Shown here in pieces: positions 1 to 7,954 of a stretch of 64,000 nucleotides of DNA. The position numbers and the translations under genes are program-made. This DNA is from CALAZP01 sp964410725. Its GTDB lineage: Bacteria > Bacteroidota > Bacteroidia > Chitinophagales > Saprospiraceae. The DNA lies in NCBI GenBank assembly GCA_964410725.1, contig CAYPID010000006.1, forward strand, positions 3,934-67,933, read 5' to 3'. The notes below the pieces were generated by a model that searched no databases, was not told the origin of the DNA, and saw only the letters and a list, made by a program, of their open reading frames with translations. Each line of letters starts with the position of its first letter. Positions within the stretch are counted from its first letter, which is position 1.

Positions 1-42
1 TTCCGCCACTCTGGCTTGATAGCGGATGCAAATTTATCTATT

Positions 43-61
43 TATTTGGAACAACCAAATA
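43..61. terminator. Weak hairpin downstream of rseP
   Basis: A 7-bp inverted repeat (TATTTGG and CCAAATA) with a 5-nt loop lies just beyond the stop codon of the minus-strand rseP gene. No clear T-run follows it in the direction of rseP transcription, so it is at best a weak terminator or an RNA 3'-end stabiliser. Nothing else is recognisable in bases 1-62. Confidence 0.25.
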
Positions 62-62
62 T

Positions 63-1406
63 TTATCCCCCGAAAAATCCTCTAATAATGTCCAAACCAT
101 TGGCGTAAATCACCAAGCCTAATACTATCGCAAATCCTACCATAGTCGCGACCTCCATAAACTTATCACTGGGCTTTTTGCCAGATGCCATTTCATAGAT
201 CAAAAACAAAACATGACCTCCATCTAATGCAGGTATAGGCAACAAATTCATGAAACCTAATATCAAGGACAAAACCGCCGTCATGGTCCAAAACCGCTCC
301 CAATTCCACTGAGCGCCAAACATCTTACCAATGGAACCAAAGCCTCCTAAACTCTCCGAAGCCTTGATTTTTCCCTTGAACATCTGTCCGAATGCCTTAA
401 ACTGGTCATTTAAAAAGTTCACCCCCTTTACAAATCCCGCAGGTATAGCAGCAGCTAAACCATATTCCTGCCTTTCCATCTCAAAGAAATAACTCGGCCC
501 TAATGGCAGTACTCCTATCTTGCTTTCCTCAGTTGGCAATACCATTAATTCTAGAGTATCCTTTCCTCCTCTTAACACCTTTAAACCAACCTCTTGAGAG
601 GGGTAGTTCTTCATCGCTTCATAAAAGTCCACATAAAAAGGCATCTCCACTCCTCCCAAAGCCAATATCAAATCTTCAGGCATTAGCCCAGCTTTTGCCG
701 CAGGCATACCCTCTGACACTTCCGCCACGACAAACGGAAATCCAGGCGAAAATAATCCTGCATTCTTATTCTCATGACTGGATAATATGCCCACAAATTT
801 GGGGTCAATAGGCAAAACTACCTCTTTACCCCCACGTTCTACCGTCAGACTGCTTGCATTATTAATCACAATCTCCCTAATAATAGTCCGATCATTAAAT
901 TTATCAAACGGAATTTCTCCAACTCGAATCACCTTATCTCCGTGTTCTAATCCCATCTCCAACCCCAATGAATCAGCATAAATTCCATAAGTGGCTTGCT
1001 CATTCGGCAAATATTCTTCCCCCCATTGCCACAACACCAGCCCATACAACAAAAATCCCAAAATGAAATTGACCGTTACTCCACCCAACATGATGATCAG
1101 TCGCTGCCAAGCCGGCTTAGACCTGAATTCCCATTCTTTAGGTTCCTCTTTCATTTGCTCGCGGTCAAAACTCTCATCCACCATGCCCGATATCTTTACA
1201 TAGCCACCCAAGGGCAACCAACCAATCCCATATTCCGTATCGCCTATCTTTTTCTTAATCAACGAGAAATAAGGATCGAAAAACAAATAAAATTTTTCAA
1301 CCCGAGTATTGAACCACCTGGCCGGAAAAAAATGCCCCATCTCGTGCAAAACAATGAGGATCGACAAACTGAGCATCAACTGACCAGCCATTATTACTAT
1401 ATCCAT
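63..1406 (-). CDS. rseP: RseP-type site-2 intramembrane metalloprotease (M50)
   Basis: A 447-residue M50 protease of the inner membrane. In the RseP family it cleaves transmembrane substrates such as anti-sigma factors during regulated intramembrane proteolysis, and clears leftover signal peptides. The zinc motif HEMGH is at residues 21-25 in the first membrane helix, and the third ligand motif LDGG is at about 394-397 near the C-terminus. Between them are a membrane segment near 103-125 and a periplasmic region with PDZ-like sequence, including the V-x-E-G-x-P-A-x-x-A-G-L pattern near residue 230. Length and layout fit Bacteroidota RseP. The start could be Met1 or Met6. It is transcribed divergently from rsmE across 76 bp. 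The proteolytic role comes from the family; the actual substrate is unknown. Confidence 0.93.
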   Translation of the reverse strand: MDIVIMAGQLMLSLSILIVLHEMGHFFPARWFNTRVEKFYLFFDPYFSLIKKKIGDTEYGIGWLPLGGYVKISGMVDESFDREQMKEEPKEWEFRSKPAWQRLIIMLGGVTVNFILGFLLYGLVLWQWGEEYLPNEQATYGIYADSLGLEMGLEHGDKVIRVGEIPFDKFNDRTIIREIVINNASSLTVERGGKEVVLPIDPKFVGILSSHENKNAGLFSPGFPFVVAEVSEGMPAAKAGLMPEDLILALGGVEMPFYVDFYEAMKNYPSQEVGLKVLRGGKDTLELMVLPTEESKIGVLPLGPSYFFEMERQEYGLAAAIPAGFVKGVNFLNDQFKAFGQMFKGKIKASESLGGFGSIGKMFGAQWNWERFWTMTAVLSLILGFMNLLPIPALDGGHVLFLIYEMASGKKPSDKFMEVATMVGFAIVLGLVIYANGLDIIRGFFGG

Positions 1407-1416
1407 AAATATATGC

Positions 1417-1424
1417 TACTTTTG
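1417..1424 (+). promoter_or_regulatory. Possible -7 element for rsmE
   Basis: TACTTTTG matches the Bacteroidota -7 consensus TAnnTTTG and lies about 58 bp before the rsmE start. I see no TTTG about 20 nt upstream, so the match is partial. A minus-strand match (TACATTTG, plus-strand 1465-1472) could serve rseP in the same way. Confidence 0.35.
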
Positions 1425-1482
1425 AATCGGTAAACAAATACCATTTATGTTTGGTTTCACGGCACAAATGTAACAATTAATT

Positions 1483-2193
1483 ATGCCTTCGGAAAAACCC
1501 ATTTTTTATGCCCAACAGATTAACAATCACATTGCCTTATTGGATGGAGAGGAAAGTCAACACGCTCTGAAGGTTCTACGACTTAAACCACAAGATCCAG
1601 TTATCGTTATTGATGGTCTAGGCACTTTTTACGAAGGAACCATCGATACCATCTCTAAAAAAGGAACTACCATTCAAATCTCCAATCCAACGGAAGATAC
1701 CTCATCGCTTTCTCAAGAGTTGCATTTAGCAGTAGCTCCAACCAAAAATAATAGCCGCATTGAATGGTTGTTGGAGAAAATGACCGAAATTGGTTTGAAA
1801 ACATTTACTCCAATTCTATGCCAACATTCCATAAGAAGGAATATTAATGAAGATAGATGGTACAAGATTTTAATATCTGCCGCCAAACAATCACAAAGAG
1901 CACTCATTCCGAAGCTGAATCCCCTCATCTCCTTCGATGATTTTATCCAACTCCCCTTAGAAGGAGAAAAATATATCGCACATCTCGATGCTAATCAGCC
2001 CAAAGAATGGTCGAGCGTTAAACTCACTCAAAGGAAAGTTTGTATTTTAATTGGACCCGAAGGTGATTTTTCAACTGATGAATTGGCAAAGGCCGAGAAG
2101 TCTGGATTTTTGCCCATTGCTTTAGGACCTAACAGATTAAGAACTGAAACTGCCGGTCTATACGCCGGAATTGTTTATCAATGTAAAATTTAA
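1483..2193 (+). CDS. rsmE: 16S rRNA m3U1498 methyltransferase RsmE
   Basis: A 236-residue SPOUT-class methyltransferase that makes N3-methyluridine 1498 in 16S rRNA using S-adenosylmethionine. The N-terminal PUA-like RNA-binding part covers about residues 1-70. The C-terminal trefoil-knot domain carries the family signatures IGPEGDFS (190-197) and LGPNRLRTETA (214-224), which form the SAM pocket. Length is normal for the family. The gene is followed after only 5 bp by the DUF4159 gene on the same strand, so the two are probably co-transcribed. The start is ATG, preceded by a TAnnTTTG promoter-like box. Confidence 0.95.
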   Translation: MPSEKPIFYAQQINNHIALLDGEESQHALKVLRLKPQDPVIVIDGLGTFYEGTIDTISKKGTTIQISNPTEDTSSLSQELHLAVAPTKNNSRIEWLLEKMTEIGLKTFTPILCQHSIRRNINEDRWYKILISAAKQSQRALIPKLNPLISFDDFIQLPLEGEKYIAHLDANQPKEWSSVKLTQRKVCILIGPEGDFSTDELAKAEKSGFLPIALGPNRLRTETAGLYAGIVYQCKI

Positions 2194-2198
2194 TAAAA

Positions 2199-2849
2199 GT
2201 GAAATACTGCTTTTTATACTTGCTACTGCTACCGACCTTTTATGGACTACAAGCTCAACCACTTAAGCTAGGCTTGCTAAAATACAATGGGGGAGGGGAT
2301 TGGTATGCCAATCCTACAGCTCTTGGTAATTTGGCAGAATTTTGTAACAAAAATTTAAATACCAATTTGGCAGAGGAATATGAAACTGTAGAAGTTGGGT
2401 CAGCTCAAATATTTAACCATCCATTTATTCACATGACTGGTCACGGTAACGTGGTATTTTCAGATGCAGAGGCAGAAAATTTGAGAACCTTCCTCATGGG
2501 TGGTGGCTTTTTGCATATTGATGATAATTATGGTATGGATCCCTATGTACGCATTGCTATGAAAAAAGTATTTCCTCAGCTGGATTTCATCGAAATTCCA
2601 TTTGACCATCCAGTTTACCACCAAAAATTTGACTTCGATGAAGGACTGCCTAAGGTGCATGAACACGACGGACAGCCACCAAAAGGTTATGGATTGTTCT
2701 GGGAAAATAGATTGGTTTGTTTTTACTCTTTCGAATGCGATTTAGGAGATGGCTGGGAAGATGAAGACGTACACAACGATCCCGAACCCGTTAGACGAGC
2801 TGCTTTAGAGATGGGAGCTAATTTGATTCAATTTGCCTTTACCCAATAA
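2199..2849 (+). CDS. DUF4159 secreted/periplasmic protein
   Basis: A 216-residue protein with a short hydrophobic N-terminal signal (about residues 1-19, ending near LQAQP), followed by one DUF4159 domain. The pattern LLKYNGGGDWYANPTALGNL and the later H-I-D-D-N-Y-G stretch are typical of this family, which has a flavodoxin/class I glutamine-amidotransferase-like fold and no assigned reaction. The start codon is GTG at 2199; no ATG lies between it and the rsmE stop, and the signal peptide needs this start. In Bacteroidota DUF4159 genes commonly follow rsmE, as here, with a 5-bp spacer. The function is unknown and I assign none. Confidence 0.8.
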   Translation: MKYCFLYLLLLPTFYGLQAQPLKLGLLKYNGGGDWYANPTALGNLAEFCNKNLNTNLAEEYETVEVGSAQIFNHPFIHMTGHGNVVFSDAEAENLRTFLMGGGFLHIDDNYGMDPYVRIAMKKVFPQLDFIEIPFDHPVYHQKFDFDEGLPKVHEHDGQPPKGYGLFWENRLVCFYSFECDLGDGWEDEDVHNDPEPVRRAALEMGANLIQFAFTQ

Positions 2850-3068
2850 TTAATGCCAGATCAATTCTTTGGTATTGTGGGCATACCGCTTAAAATTGAG
2901 CCAAAAAGCCATAAATAAATAAATAATGAGGGGAGAACCCAATGTGATGAAAGAGGAGTAAATAAAATACAACCTCACATTGGAACTGGCAATGCCCATT
3001 TTTTCACCGAGATAAGAGCAAACCCCAAAAGCAGATTTTTCTAACCAGTTAATCAGTTTGTTTTTCAT
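2850..3068 (-). CDS. PspC-domain membrane protein
   Basis: A small protein of about 72 residues if translation begins at the ATG at 3068, the most natural start (MKNKLINWLEKSAFGVC). An upstream in-frame start at 3092 would add 8 residues. The sequence fits a PspC domain: a short amphipathic N-terminus, a GVCSYLGEKMGI-type segment, then a long hydrophobic stretch (about TLGSPLIIYLFMAFWL) that spans the membrane, then a basic tail. PspC proteins act with the phage-shock response or as small inner-membrane stress regulators, but there is no pspA nearby. It ends immediately beside the convergent DUF4159 gene and lies just downstream of lpxB. Confidence 0.75.
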   Translation of the reverse strand: MKNKLINWLEKSAFGVCSYLGEKMGIASSNVRLYFIYSSFITLGSPLIIYLFMAFWLNFKRYAHNTKELIWH

Positions 3069-3109
3069 GGTAAAAAATTTAATTCCAAACAACTAATTGA
3101 TAAAAAAGT

Positions 3110-4195
3110 TCAATTCAAAAGGTGACTATTAATGGCTTCCGCTGCTCTTTTGCTGGCTCCAGCCCCACCCAATCTTTCTCTTAAATATACGTATTTTTCT
3201 TTAAATTCTTTTTTGCTGTCATCTTCTAGAAGGATTTGCAGCTCTTTTGCCAAAAACTGGGGATGACAAGCCTCTTGGATAATTTCTCGCACCAGTTCGC
3301 GTTCGGCTATCAAATTGACCAAAGAAATATAAGGTACTTTAATAAAAGATTTATACAACCAATAATTGATGGCATTGCTTTTATAGACCACCAACTGCGG
3401 CACGCCCAATAATGCGGTTTCAAGCGTTGCAGTCCCTGAAGTTACAATTGCTGCCTCAGCCCTTTCGAGAACGCCATAAGTGTCCCCGACCACTTTCTCA
3501 ATGACCACCTCTCCTAAGAATTGATCATAAAATTCGGACTCAATACCTGGAGCACAAGCCAATACAAATTTTTTATGAGGAAAAAAGGCGACTACCTTGG
3601 CCATTACGGGTAGAATTTTACTTATTTCTTGCCGCCGACTTCCCGGTAAGAGCGCAATTTTTCCTGATGAGTCTGGCACAGGAATAGTTTCCGTCGGAAT
3701 TTCATCTAATAGGGGGTGTCCTACGAAAGTTACTGAGTAGTTATACCTTCGGTAAAAATCTTTTTCGAATGGCAAAATAACTAACATGAGGTCTATATCC
3801 CTTTTGATCGCATGAACACGACTGGTTTTCCATGCCCAGATCTGAGGAGAGATATAATAAATGGTTTTAATCCCCTTGGTTTTAGCCCATTGAGCGATGC
3901 GTAAATTAAAACCAGGATAATCGATGAATATCAGGGCATCAGGTTCGAATTTTAGAATATCAGTTTTGCAAAATTTAATATTCTTTATTATGGTTCTTAT
4001 GTTAATTAGTACCTCCCAGAATCCCATAAATGCGAGAGATTTGTAGTGTTTAACCACCTCAGCACCTGCTGATTCCATTTTTTCTCCACCCCAAGCACGA
4101 AAGATTCCTTTTGGATTATTGGCTTTGAGCGCTCGGATGAGATGACCTCCGTGAAGGTCTCCAGATGCTTCCCCCGCTATTAGATAATATCGCAT
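3110..4195 (-). CDS. lpxB: Lipid-A-disaccharide synthase LpxB
   Basis: A family GT19 glycosyltransferase that condenses UDP-2,3-diacylglucosamine with lipid X to form the lipid A disaccharide at the inner face of the cytoplasmic membrane. The N-terminal signature RYYLIAGEASGDLHG is complete, and the C-terminal donor-binding half contains the PGSRRQEI and TSGTATLE motifs. I place the start at the ATG at 4195 (361 residues); the longer reading from 4216 overlaps the upstream gene and adds seven residues absent from the family. It is the third gene of a tight minus-strand surE / membrane protein / lpxB group. No other lpx genes are in the window. Confidence 0.94.
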   Translation of the reverse strand: MRYYLIAGEASGDLHGGHLIRALKANNPKGIFRAWGGEKMESAGAEVVKHYKSLAFMGFWEVLINIRTIIKNIKFCKTDILKFEPDALIFIDYPGFNLRIAQWAKTKGIKTIYYISPQIWAWKTSRVHAIKRDIDLMLVILPFEKDFYRRYNYSVTFVGHPLLDEIPTETIPVPDSSGKIALLPGSRRQEISKILPVMAKVVAFFPHKKFVLACAPGIESEFYDQFLGEVVIEKVVGDTYGVLERAEAAIVTSGTATLETALLGVPQLVVYKSNAINYWLYKSFIKVPYISLVNLIAERELVREIIQEACHPQFLAKELQILLEDDSKKEFKEKYVYLRERLGGAGASKRAAEAINSHLLN

Positions 4196-4196
4196 T

Positions 4197-4502
4197 CTAA
4201 AGGATTTCTTTAGCAAATAGAATCATCCATGCTATGGCATATACGGTTGTGGCAACGACCATCCCTCGCATAGAGAGGATTTTTTTTCTCTTATTGTACC
4301 ACCTAAAAGGAAGGATATTCAAAGTAATAGCTATCAAATACAGCGTCCGATCCTTGAAAGTTTCGCTCAATTTATTCCTAGCTTGCTGAAGGACAATTTC
4401 GTCGAGTTGTTCTAAAATTAATTCTAAGACTGCTAAACCTACAAATGGAATCAAAAATCCCACTATTAAGCCTACCCAAATTTTATTTTTTTCCCAGAAC
4501 AT
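4197..4502 (-). CDS. Conserved small membrane protein between surE and lpxB
   Basis: A 101-residue hypothetical protein. It has a hydrophobic segment near residues 8-30 (VGLIVGFLIPFVGLAVLEL), a central segment near 52-67, and a C-terminal one near 80-98, so probably two or three membrane helices separated by a basic stretch (RWYNKRKK). I recognise no named domain. It sits 2 bp after surE and 1 bp before lpxB, so all three are very likely one transcript. The same position between surE and lpxB is, to my knowledge, occupied by a small membrane protein in many Bacteroidota. That suggests an envelope-related role, but this is inference only. Confidence 0.75.
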   Translation of the reverse strand: MFWEKNKIWVGLIVGFLIPFVGLAVLELILEQLDEIVLQQARNKLSETFKDRTLYLIAITLNILPFRWYNKRKKILSMRGMVVATTVYAIAWMILFAKEIL

Positions 4503-4504
4503 TT

Positions 4505-5287
4505 CTAATGGAATATATTAGTCGTTTCTTTTAAGTCTTTTAACATGGGGTAATTGGTGAGATCATGCATGGAGGGAACCACAGATATATAGCCCTCTTC
4601 TAATGCATTTACATCTGTATCCCTTTCTTCGTCTTCATTGATGAATACTCCAGTAAGCCAATAATATTTTACTCCTCTAGGATCAATAGCTTCAACAAAT
4701 TCTTCTTTCCATCTGGCATTCGCCTGACGGCATATCTTCATTCCTTTGATGGTTTGACCTTTTTCCGGTACGGGAATATTAACATTCAATAAATTACCTT
4801 TTTCCATTCCATGCGCTAAGACAAATGCAATTAAATCTCGAATAAATGGAACTCCCGGTTGAAAATCTGCTCCATAGGTGTGATCCAAAAGACTGAAACC
4901 AATAGAGGGGATACCTTCCAAGCTTGCTTCCATAGCAGCTGAAAGAGTGCCCGAATAGATAATATTTATGGAAGCATTAGAACCGTGATTGATTCCTGAA
5001 ACACATAAATCCACTTGCCTATCCTTCAAAACAATGTGTTTAGCTAATTTTACACAATCTACTGGAGTACCCGAGCACTCATAGGCTTCTATTCCGTCAA
5101 AAACATCTGCGGGGTGCAATCTTATGGGATCACTAATAGTGACTGCGTGCCCCATCCCCGACTGAGGTGAATCCGGAGCAACTACGACTACCTCTCCCAT
5201 TTGGCGAGCAATATCAACCAGGACTTTTATCCCAGGAGCTGTAATTCCATCATCATTAGTTACCAATATAAGAGGTCGATTTGCCAT
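4505..5287 (-). CDS. surE: 5'/3'-nucleotidase SurE
   Basis: A 260-residue SurE-family metal-dependent nucleoside monophosphate phosphatase of the cytoplasm, also active on polyphosphates in characterised members. The N-terminal metal site TNDDG follows the opening RPLILV, and the SG-H-AVTISDPIRL and SGTPVDCVKLA stretches are family hallmarks, as is V-S-G-I-N-H-G. The start may be the ATG at 5287 or another ATG three codons earlier at 5296; MANRPLIL fits the family N-terminus better. It leads the surE / small membrane protein / lpxB transcript and is divergent from holA. Confidence 0.94.
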   Translation of the reverse strand: MANRPLILVTNDDGITAPGIKVLVDIARQMGEVVVVAPDSPQSGMGHAVTISDPIRLHPADVFDGIEAYECSGTPVDCVKLAKHIVLKDRQVDLCVSGINHGSNASINIIYSGTLSAAMEASLEGIPSIGFSLLDHTYGADFQPGVPFIRDLIAFVLAHGMEKGNLLNVNIPVPEKGQTIKGMKICRQANARWKEEFVEAIDPRGVKYYWLTGVFINEDEERDTDVNALEEGYISVVPSMHDLTNYPMLKDLKETTNIFH

Positions 5288-5342
5288 GGTTTTCATTTTA
5301 TTTGGGCTAAATTAAAGATATTTGAGGTGCAAAAAGTAATCT

Positions 5343-6371
5343 ATGGCGGAATTTGAACAGATAAAAACAGCAATTTTAAAAAAGGAACTTCATCCTGTGT
5401 ATTTTCTACACGGACTAGAATCCTATTATTTGGATTTGTTGACCCATTTATTTGAACAAAACGTCCTTGAAGAGAGTGAAAAAGCCTTCAATTTTACAAT
5501 CTATTATGGAAAAGATAGTGATGCTCGAATGATCGTGGATACGGCCGTTAGACTTCCTATGATGGCCGAAAGACAGTTGATAATAGTTAAAGAAGCTCAG
5601 GATTTGAAGGATTTAGCCAAATTAGAATCTTATGTCCTACACCCAAATCCACAGACTGTTTTGGTTCTTGTCCACAAACATAAAAAATTAAATTTGACGA
5701 CCAAGTTTGGCAAAATCATCAAGGCGAATACTACCCTTTTTGAGTCCAAACCGCTCTATGAAAATCAAGTGGCTGGCTGGATTTCTAATTATTGTAAATC
5801 TAAAAAATTAAAATTGGAGGAGGGGGTTGCATTATTGTTGGGGGAATACTTGGGAGCCGATCTTTCCAAAATTGTCAATGAATTAGAGAAAGTAAGTATC
5901 AATTTGGAATCTAATGAGGTAATCACTAAAGATCTGGTAGAAAGGAATATTGGAATAAGTAAAGAGTACAATGTATTTGAATTACAAAAGGCTATCGCAT
6001 ATAAGGATTTAAAAAGGATTTCTTCGATTTTAAGCTTTATGAAAAATAATCCGAAGAAAAACCCTCCAGTTTTAATCATTTCCAGCTTGGGGTCTTTTTT
6101 CACCCGGATTTATCAAGGTCATTTTTTATCTAAAGGTTCTGATAAAGACATCAGTAGCCATTTTAATTTAAGACATCCTAGTGCTTTATCAGAGTTTAAA
6201 ACGGCCCTTAAAAATTATCCTTTACCGATGACGATGGAAGTAATTCATCTGCTTAAAACTTTCGATTTGTATAGCAAGGGAGTTGGATATAATGCTACCG
6301 GAAAAGAGGATATTGAGTTATTAGAAGAATTAATTTGGAAAATAATTAATCAGCAGTTGGTTTTGAATTAA
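5343..6371 (+). CDS. holA: DNA polymerase III delta subunit HolA
   Basis: A 342-residue clamp-loader delta subunit. In the replisome it binds and opens the beta sliding clamp, working with delta-prime and the tau/gamma subunits. The N-terminal region contains HPVYFLHGLESYYLD, which corresponds to the degenerate AAA+ nucleotide-site loop of delta proteins. The middle carries the family pattern in YLGADLSKIVNELEKVSI. The C-terminal collar region includes a K-A-I-A-Y-K-D helix. Length is typical. It is monocistronic, and the trp promoter overlaps its 3' end. Confidence 0.92.
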   Translation: MAEFEQIKTAILKKELHPVYFLHGLESYYLDLLTHLFEQNVLEESEKAFNFTIYYGKDSDARMIVDTAVRLPMMAERQLIIVKEAQDLKDLAKLESYVLHPNPQTVLVLVHKHKKLNLTTKFGKIIKANTTLFESKPLYENQVAGWISNYCKSKKLKLEEGVALLLGEYLGADLSKIVNELEKVSINLESNEVITKDLVERNIGISKEYNVFELQKAIAYKDLKRISSILSFMKNNPKKNPPVLIISSLGSFFTRIYQGHFLSKGSDKDISSHFNLRHPSALSEFKTALKNYPLPMTMEVIHLLKTFDLYSKGVGYNATGKEDIELLEELIWKIINQQLVLN

Positions 6372-6391
6372 AAAAAGGAATGTTATATTTG
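6362..6391 (+). promoter_or_regulatory. Predicted trp operon promoter
   Basis: TTTG at 6362-6365 and TATATTTG at 6384-6391, separated by 18 nt, fit the Bacteroidota primary sigma factor promoter (TTTG then TAnnTTTG). The -33 part overlaps the holA stop region. Transcription would start near 6395, leaving about 13 nt before the trp leader peptide ATG. The match is by eye and has no experimental support. Confidence 0.65.
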
Positions 6392-6407
6392 AATCAAAAT
6401 AAAAGAC

Positions 6408-6461
6408 ATGAATAATTTAGGTTTTTGGTGGTGGCACATAAATGCAAACTCGACGGAGTGA
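6408..6461 (+). CDS. trpL: trp operon leader peptide
   Basis: A 17-codon open reading frame encoding MNNLGFWWWHINANSTE, with three consecutive TGG codons at 6426-6434. Three adjacent Trp codons in so short a frame, placed between a promoter and an intrinsic terminator ahead of trpE, are the hallmark of an attenuation leader peptide. Ribosome stalling at these codons when charged tRNA-Trp is scarce would control read-through into trpE. The TGA stop (6459-6461) lies inside the left arm of the proposed anti-terminator. It is far too short to be found by ordinary gene callers. Confidence 0.9.
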   Translation: MNNLGFWWWHINANSTE

Positions 6462-6519
6462 ACCCCATTGCCTTAATGAAAATATAAGCGGCTTGTCGTT
6501 CACTCGATAAGCCGTTTTT
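6456..6519 (+). terminator. trp attenuator: terminator with competing anti-terminator
   Basis: An intrinsic terminator is formed by 6486-6498 pairing with 6505-6517, a 13-bp stem with two G-T pairs and a TTCACT loop, ending in a T-run (6515-6519). A competing pairing is visible: GAGTGAAC (6456-6463) is an exact complement of GTTCACTC (6498-6505), which is the terminator loop and its flanks. If the ribosome stalls at the three Trp codons, the left arm is free, the anti-terminator can form and transcription continues. If the ribosome reaches the stop codon it covers that arm, and the terminator can fold. This matches the published Bacteroid-trp RNA motif class in concept. Confidence 0.85.
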
Positions 6520-6541
6520 CATTTGATTTAAACTGTAATTA

Positions 6542-7945
6542 ATGGAAAAAATAAAACTTAGGGTTGTCGTCAAAAGGAAGTTAGCGGATTTCGTGACCCC
6601 AGTATCACTTTACTTAAGGTTAAGGGATTATTTTACTGAACCCGTTCTATTGGAAAGTAACGATTTCAATGCCCGAGAGAATTCTTTCTCCTTTATTGGA
6701 TTAGATGGTATCGCATCTATCGAGGTAAAAAATCAACAAATTATTACCTTATTGCCCAATAGCAAAAAGATTCAATCAACTATAGATTCTTATACAGCAG
6801 TTGCGGATGCCATTGGGGACTTTTTAGATCGCTTTGAAACAGATTATGAAAGTCCTTTTGATGGATTCAATGGGATTTTTGGCCATATAGGTTTCGAAGC
6901 GGTTCAATATTTTGATGCGCATCAATTTGATCCCAAAAAAAAGGATATTGAGATACCTGACATCAGATATACCCTTCACCGTTTCATCATTGGATTCAAC
7001 CACTATAACGAGGAATTAATCATTCTGGAAAATATCCTACCTGGTTCTCAATCCAAAATGCACAGGTTAGAAACACTGCTTCAAGCTCAAACCATCCCTG
7101 AACACCAATTCCATTTGGATGGAAACGAAAAAACTAATTTGTCGGATGAAGCTTTCAAAGAATTAGTTCGTATTGGCAAGCGTCATTGTCAATTGGGCGA
7201 TGTATTTCAAATTGTGTTTTCAAGGCAATTTTCTCAGGCTTTTCAGGGGGATGAATTCAATGTATATAGAGTTTTAAGATCTATTAATCCCTCTCCGTAT
7301 TTGTTTTATTTCGATTATGGCGATTATAAGATTTTTGGATCATCACCTGAGTCTCAATTGGTGGTTAAAGATGAAGTGGCCACCGTTAATCCAATTGCCG
7401 GAACCTATAAGAGAACAGGAGATGCAGATCATGACGCTGAAAAGGCTTTGGAACTGGCCAAAGATCCTAAAGAAAATGCGGAACACATTATGTTGGTTGA
7501 TTTGGCTAGGAATGATTTAGGAAGGCACGCGGAATCCGTCCAGGTTAAAACTTTAAAGGAAATTCAGTATTTCAGTCATGTGATACACCTCGTCTCCAAA
7601 GTTCAGGGTAAACTCCCCAAAGGAACGAACCCCGTTACTGTTTTCGGAGACACTTTTCCCGCAGGGACACTATCCGGTGCACCGAAATTTAAAGCCATTG
7701 AACTGATTTCAAAATACGAAAATACCCAGCGTAGTTTTTACGGGGGGGCATTAGGATACATAAGTTTTAGTGGAGAACTTAATAAGGCTATTGTCATCCG
7801 GTCTTTTTTGAGTAAAAACAATGTACTTTATTATCAAGCAGGTGCGGGAATTGTCGCTGCGAGCAATGAAGATTCGGAACTGCAAGAAGTGAACAATAAA
7901 TTAGGTGCTTTAAAGCGGGCATTGGTTGATGCTGAAAAAATTTAA
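6542..7945 (+). CDS. trpE: Anthranilate synthase component I
   Basis: A 467-residue chorismate-binding enzyme that converts chorismate and ammonia to anthranilate, the first committed step of tryptophan synthesis. The catalytic half contains the signature FGSSPESQLVVKD, PIAGTYKRTGD, ENAEHIMLVDLARNDLGR and PAGTLSGAPK, all conserved in TrpE. The N-terminal feedback-binding part has L-E-S-N-D near residue 37, resembling the conserved LLES element of Trp-sensitive enzymes, so product inhibition is likely. It is the first gene of trpEGDCFBA, 80 nt beyond the leader peptide stop, and is presumably controlled by the attenuator. Confidence 0.97.
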   Translation: MEKIKLRVVVKRKLADFVTPVSLYLRLRDYFTEPVLLESNDFNARENSFSFIGLDGIASIEVKNQQIITLLPNSKKIQSTIDSYTAVADAIGDFLDRFETDYESPFDGFNGIFGHIGFEAVQYFDAHQFDPKKKDIEIPDIRYTLHRFIIGFNHYNEELIILENILPGSQSKMHRLETLLQAQTIPEHQFHLDGNEKTNLSDEAFKELVRIGKRHCQLGDVFQIVFSRQFSQAFQGDEFNVYRVLRSINPSPYLFYFDYGDYKIFGSSPESQLVVKDEVATVNPIAGTYKRTGDADHDAEKALELAKDPKENAEHIMLVDLARNDLGRHAESVQVKTLKEIQYFSHVIHLVSKVQGKLPKGTNPVTVFGDTFPAGTLSGAPKFKAIELISKYENTQRSFYGGALGYISFSGELNKAIVIRSFLSKNNVLYYQAGAGIVAASNEDSELQEVNNKLGALKRALVDAEKI

Positions 7946-7954
7946 TTTACCGTT

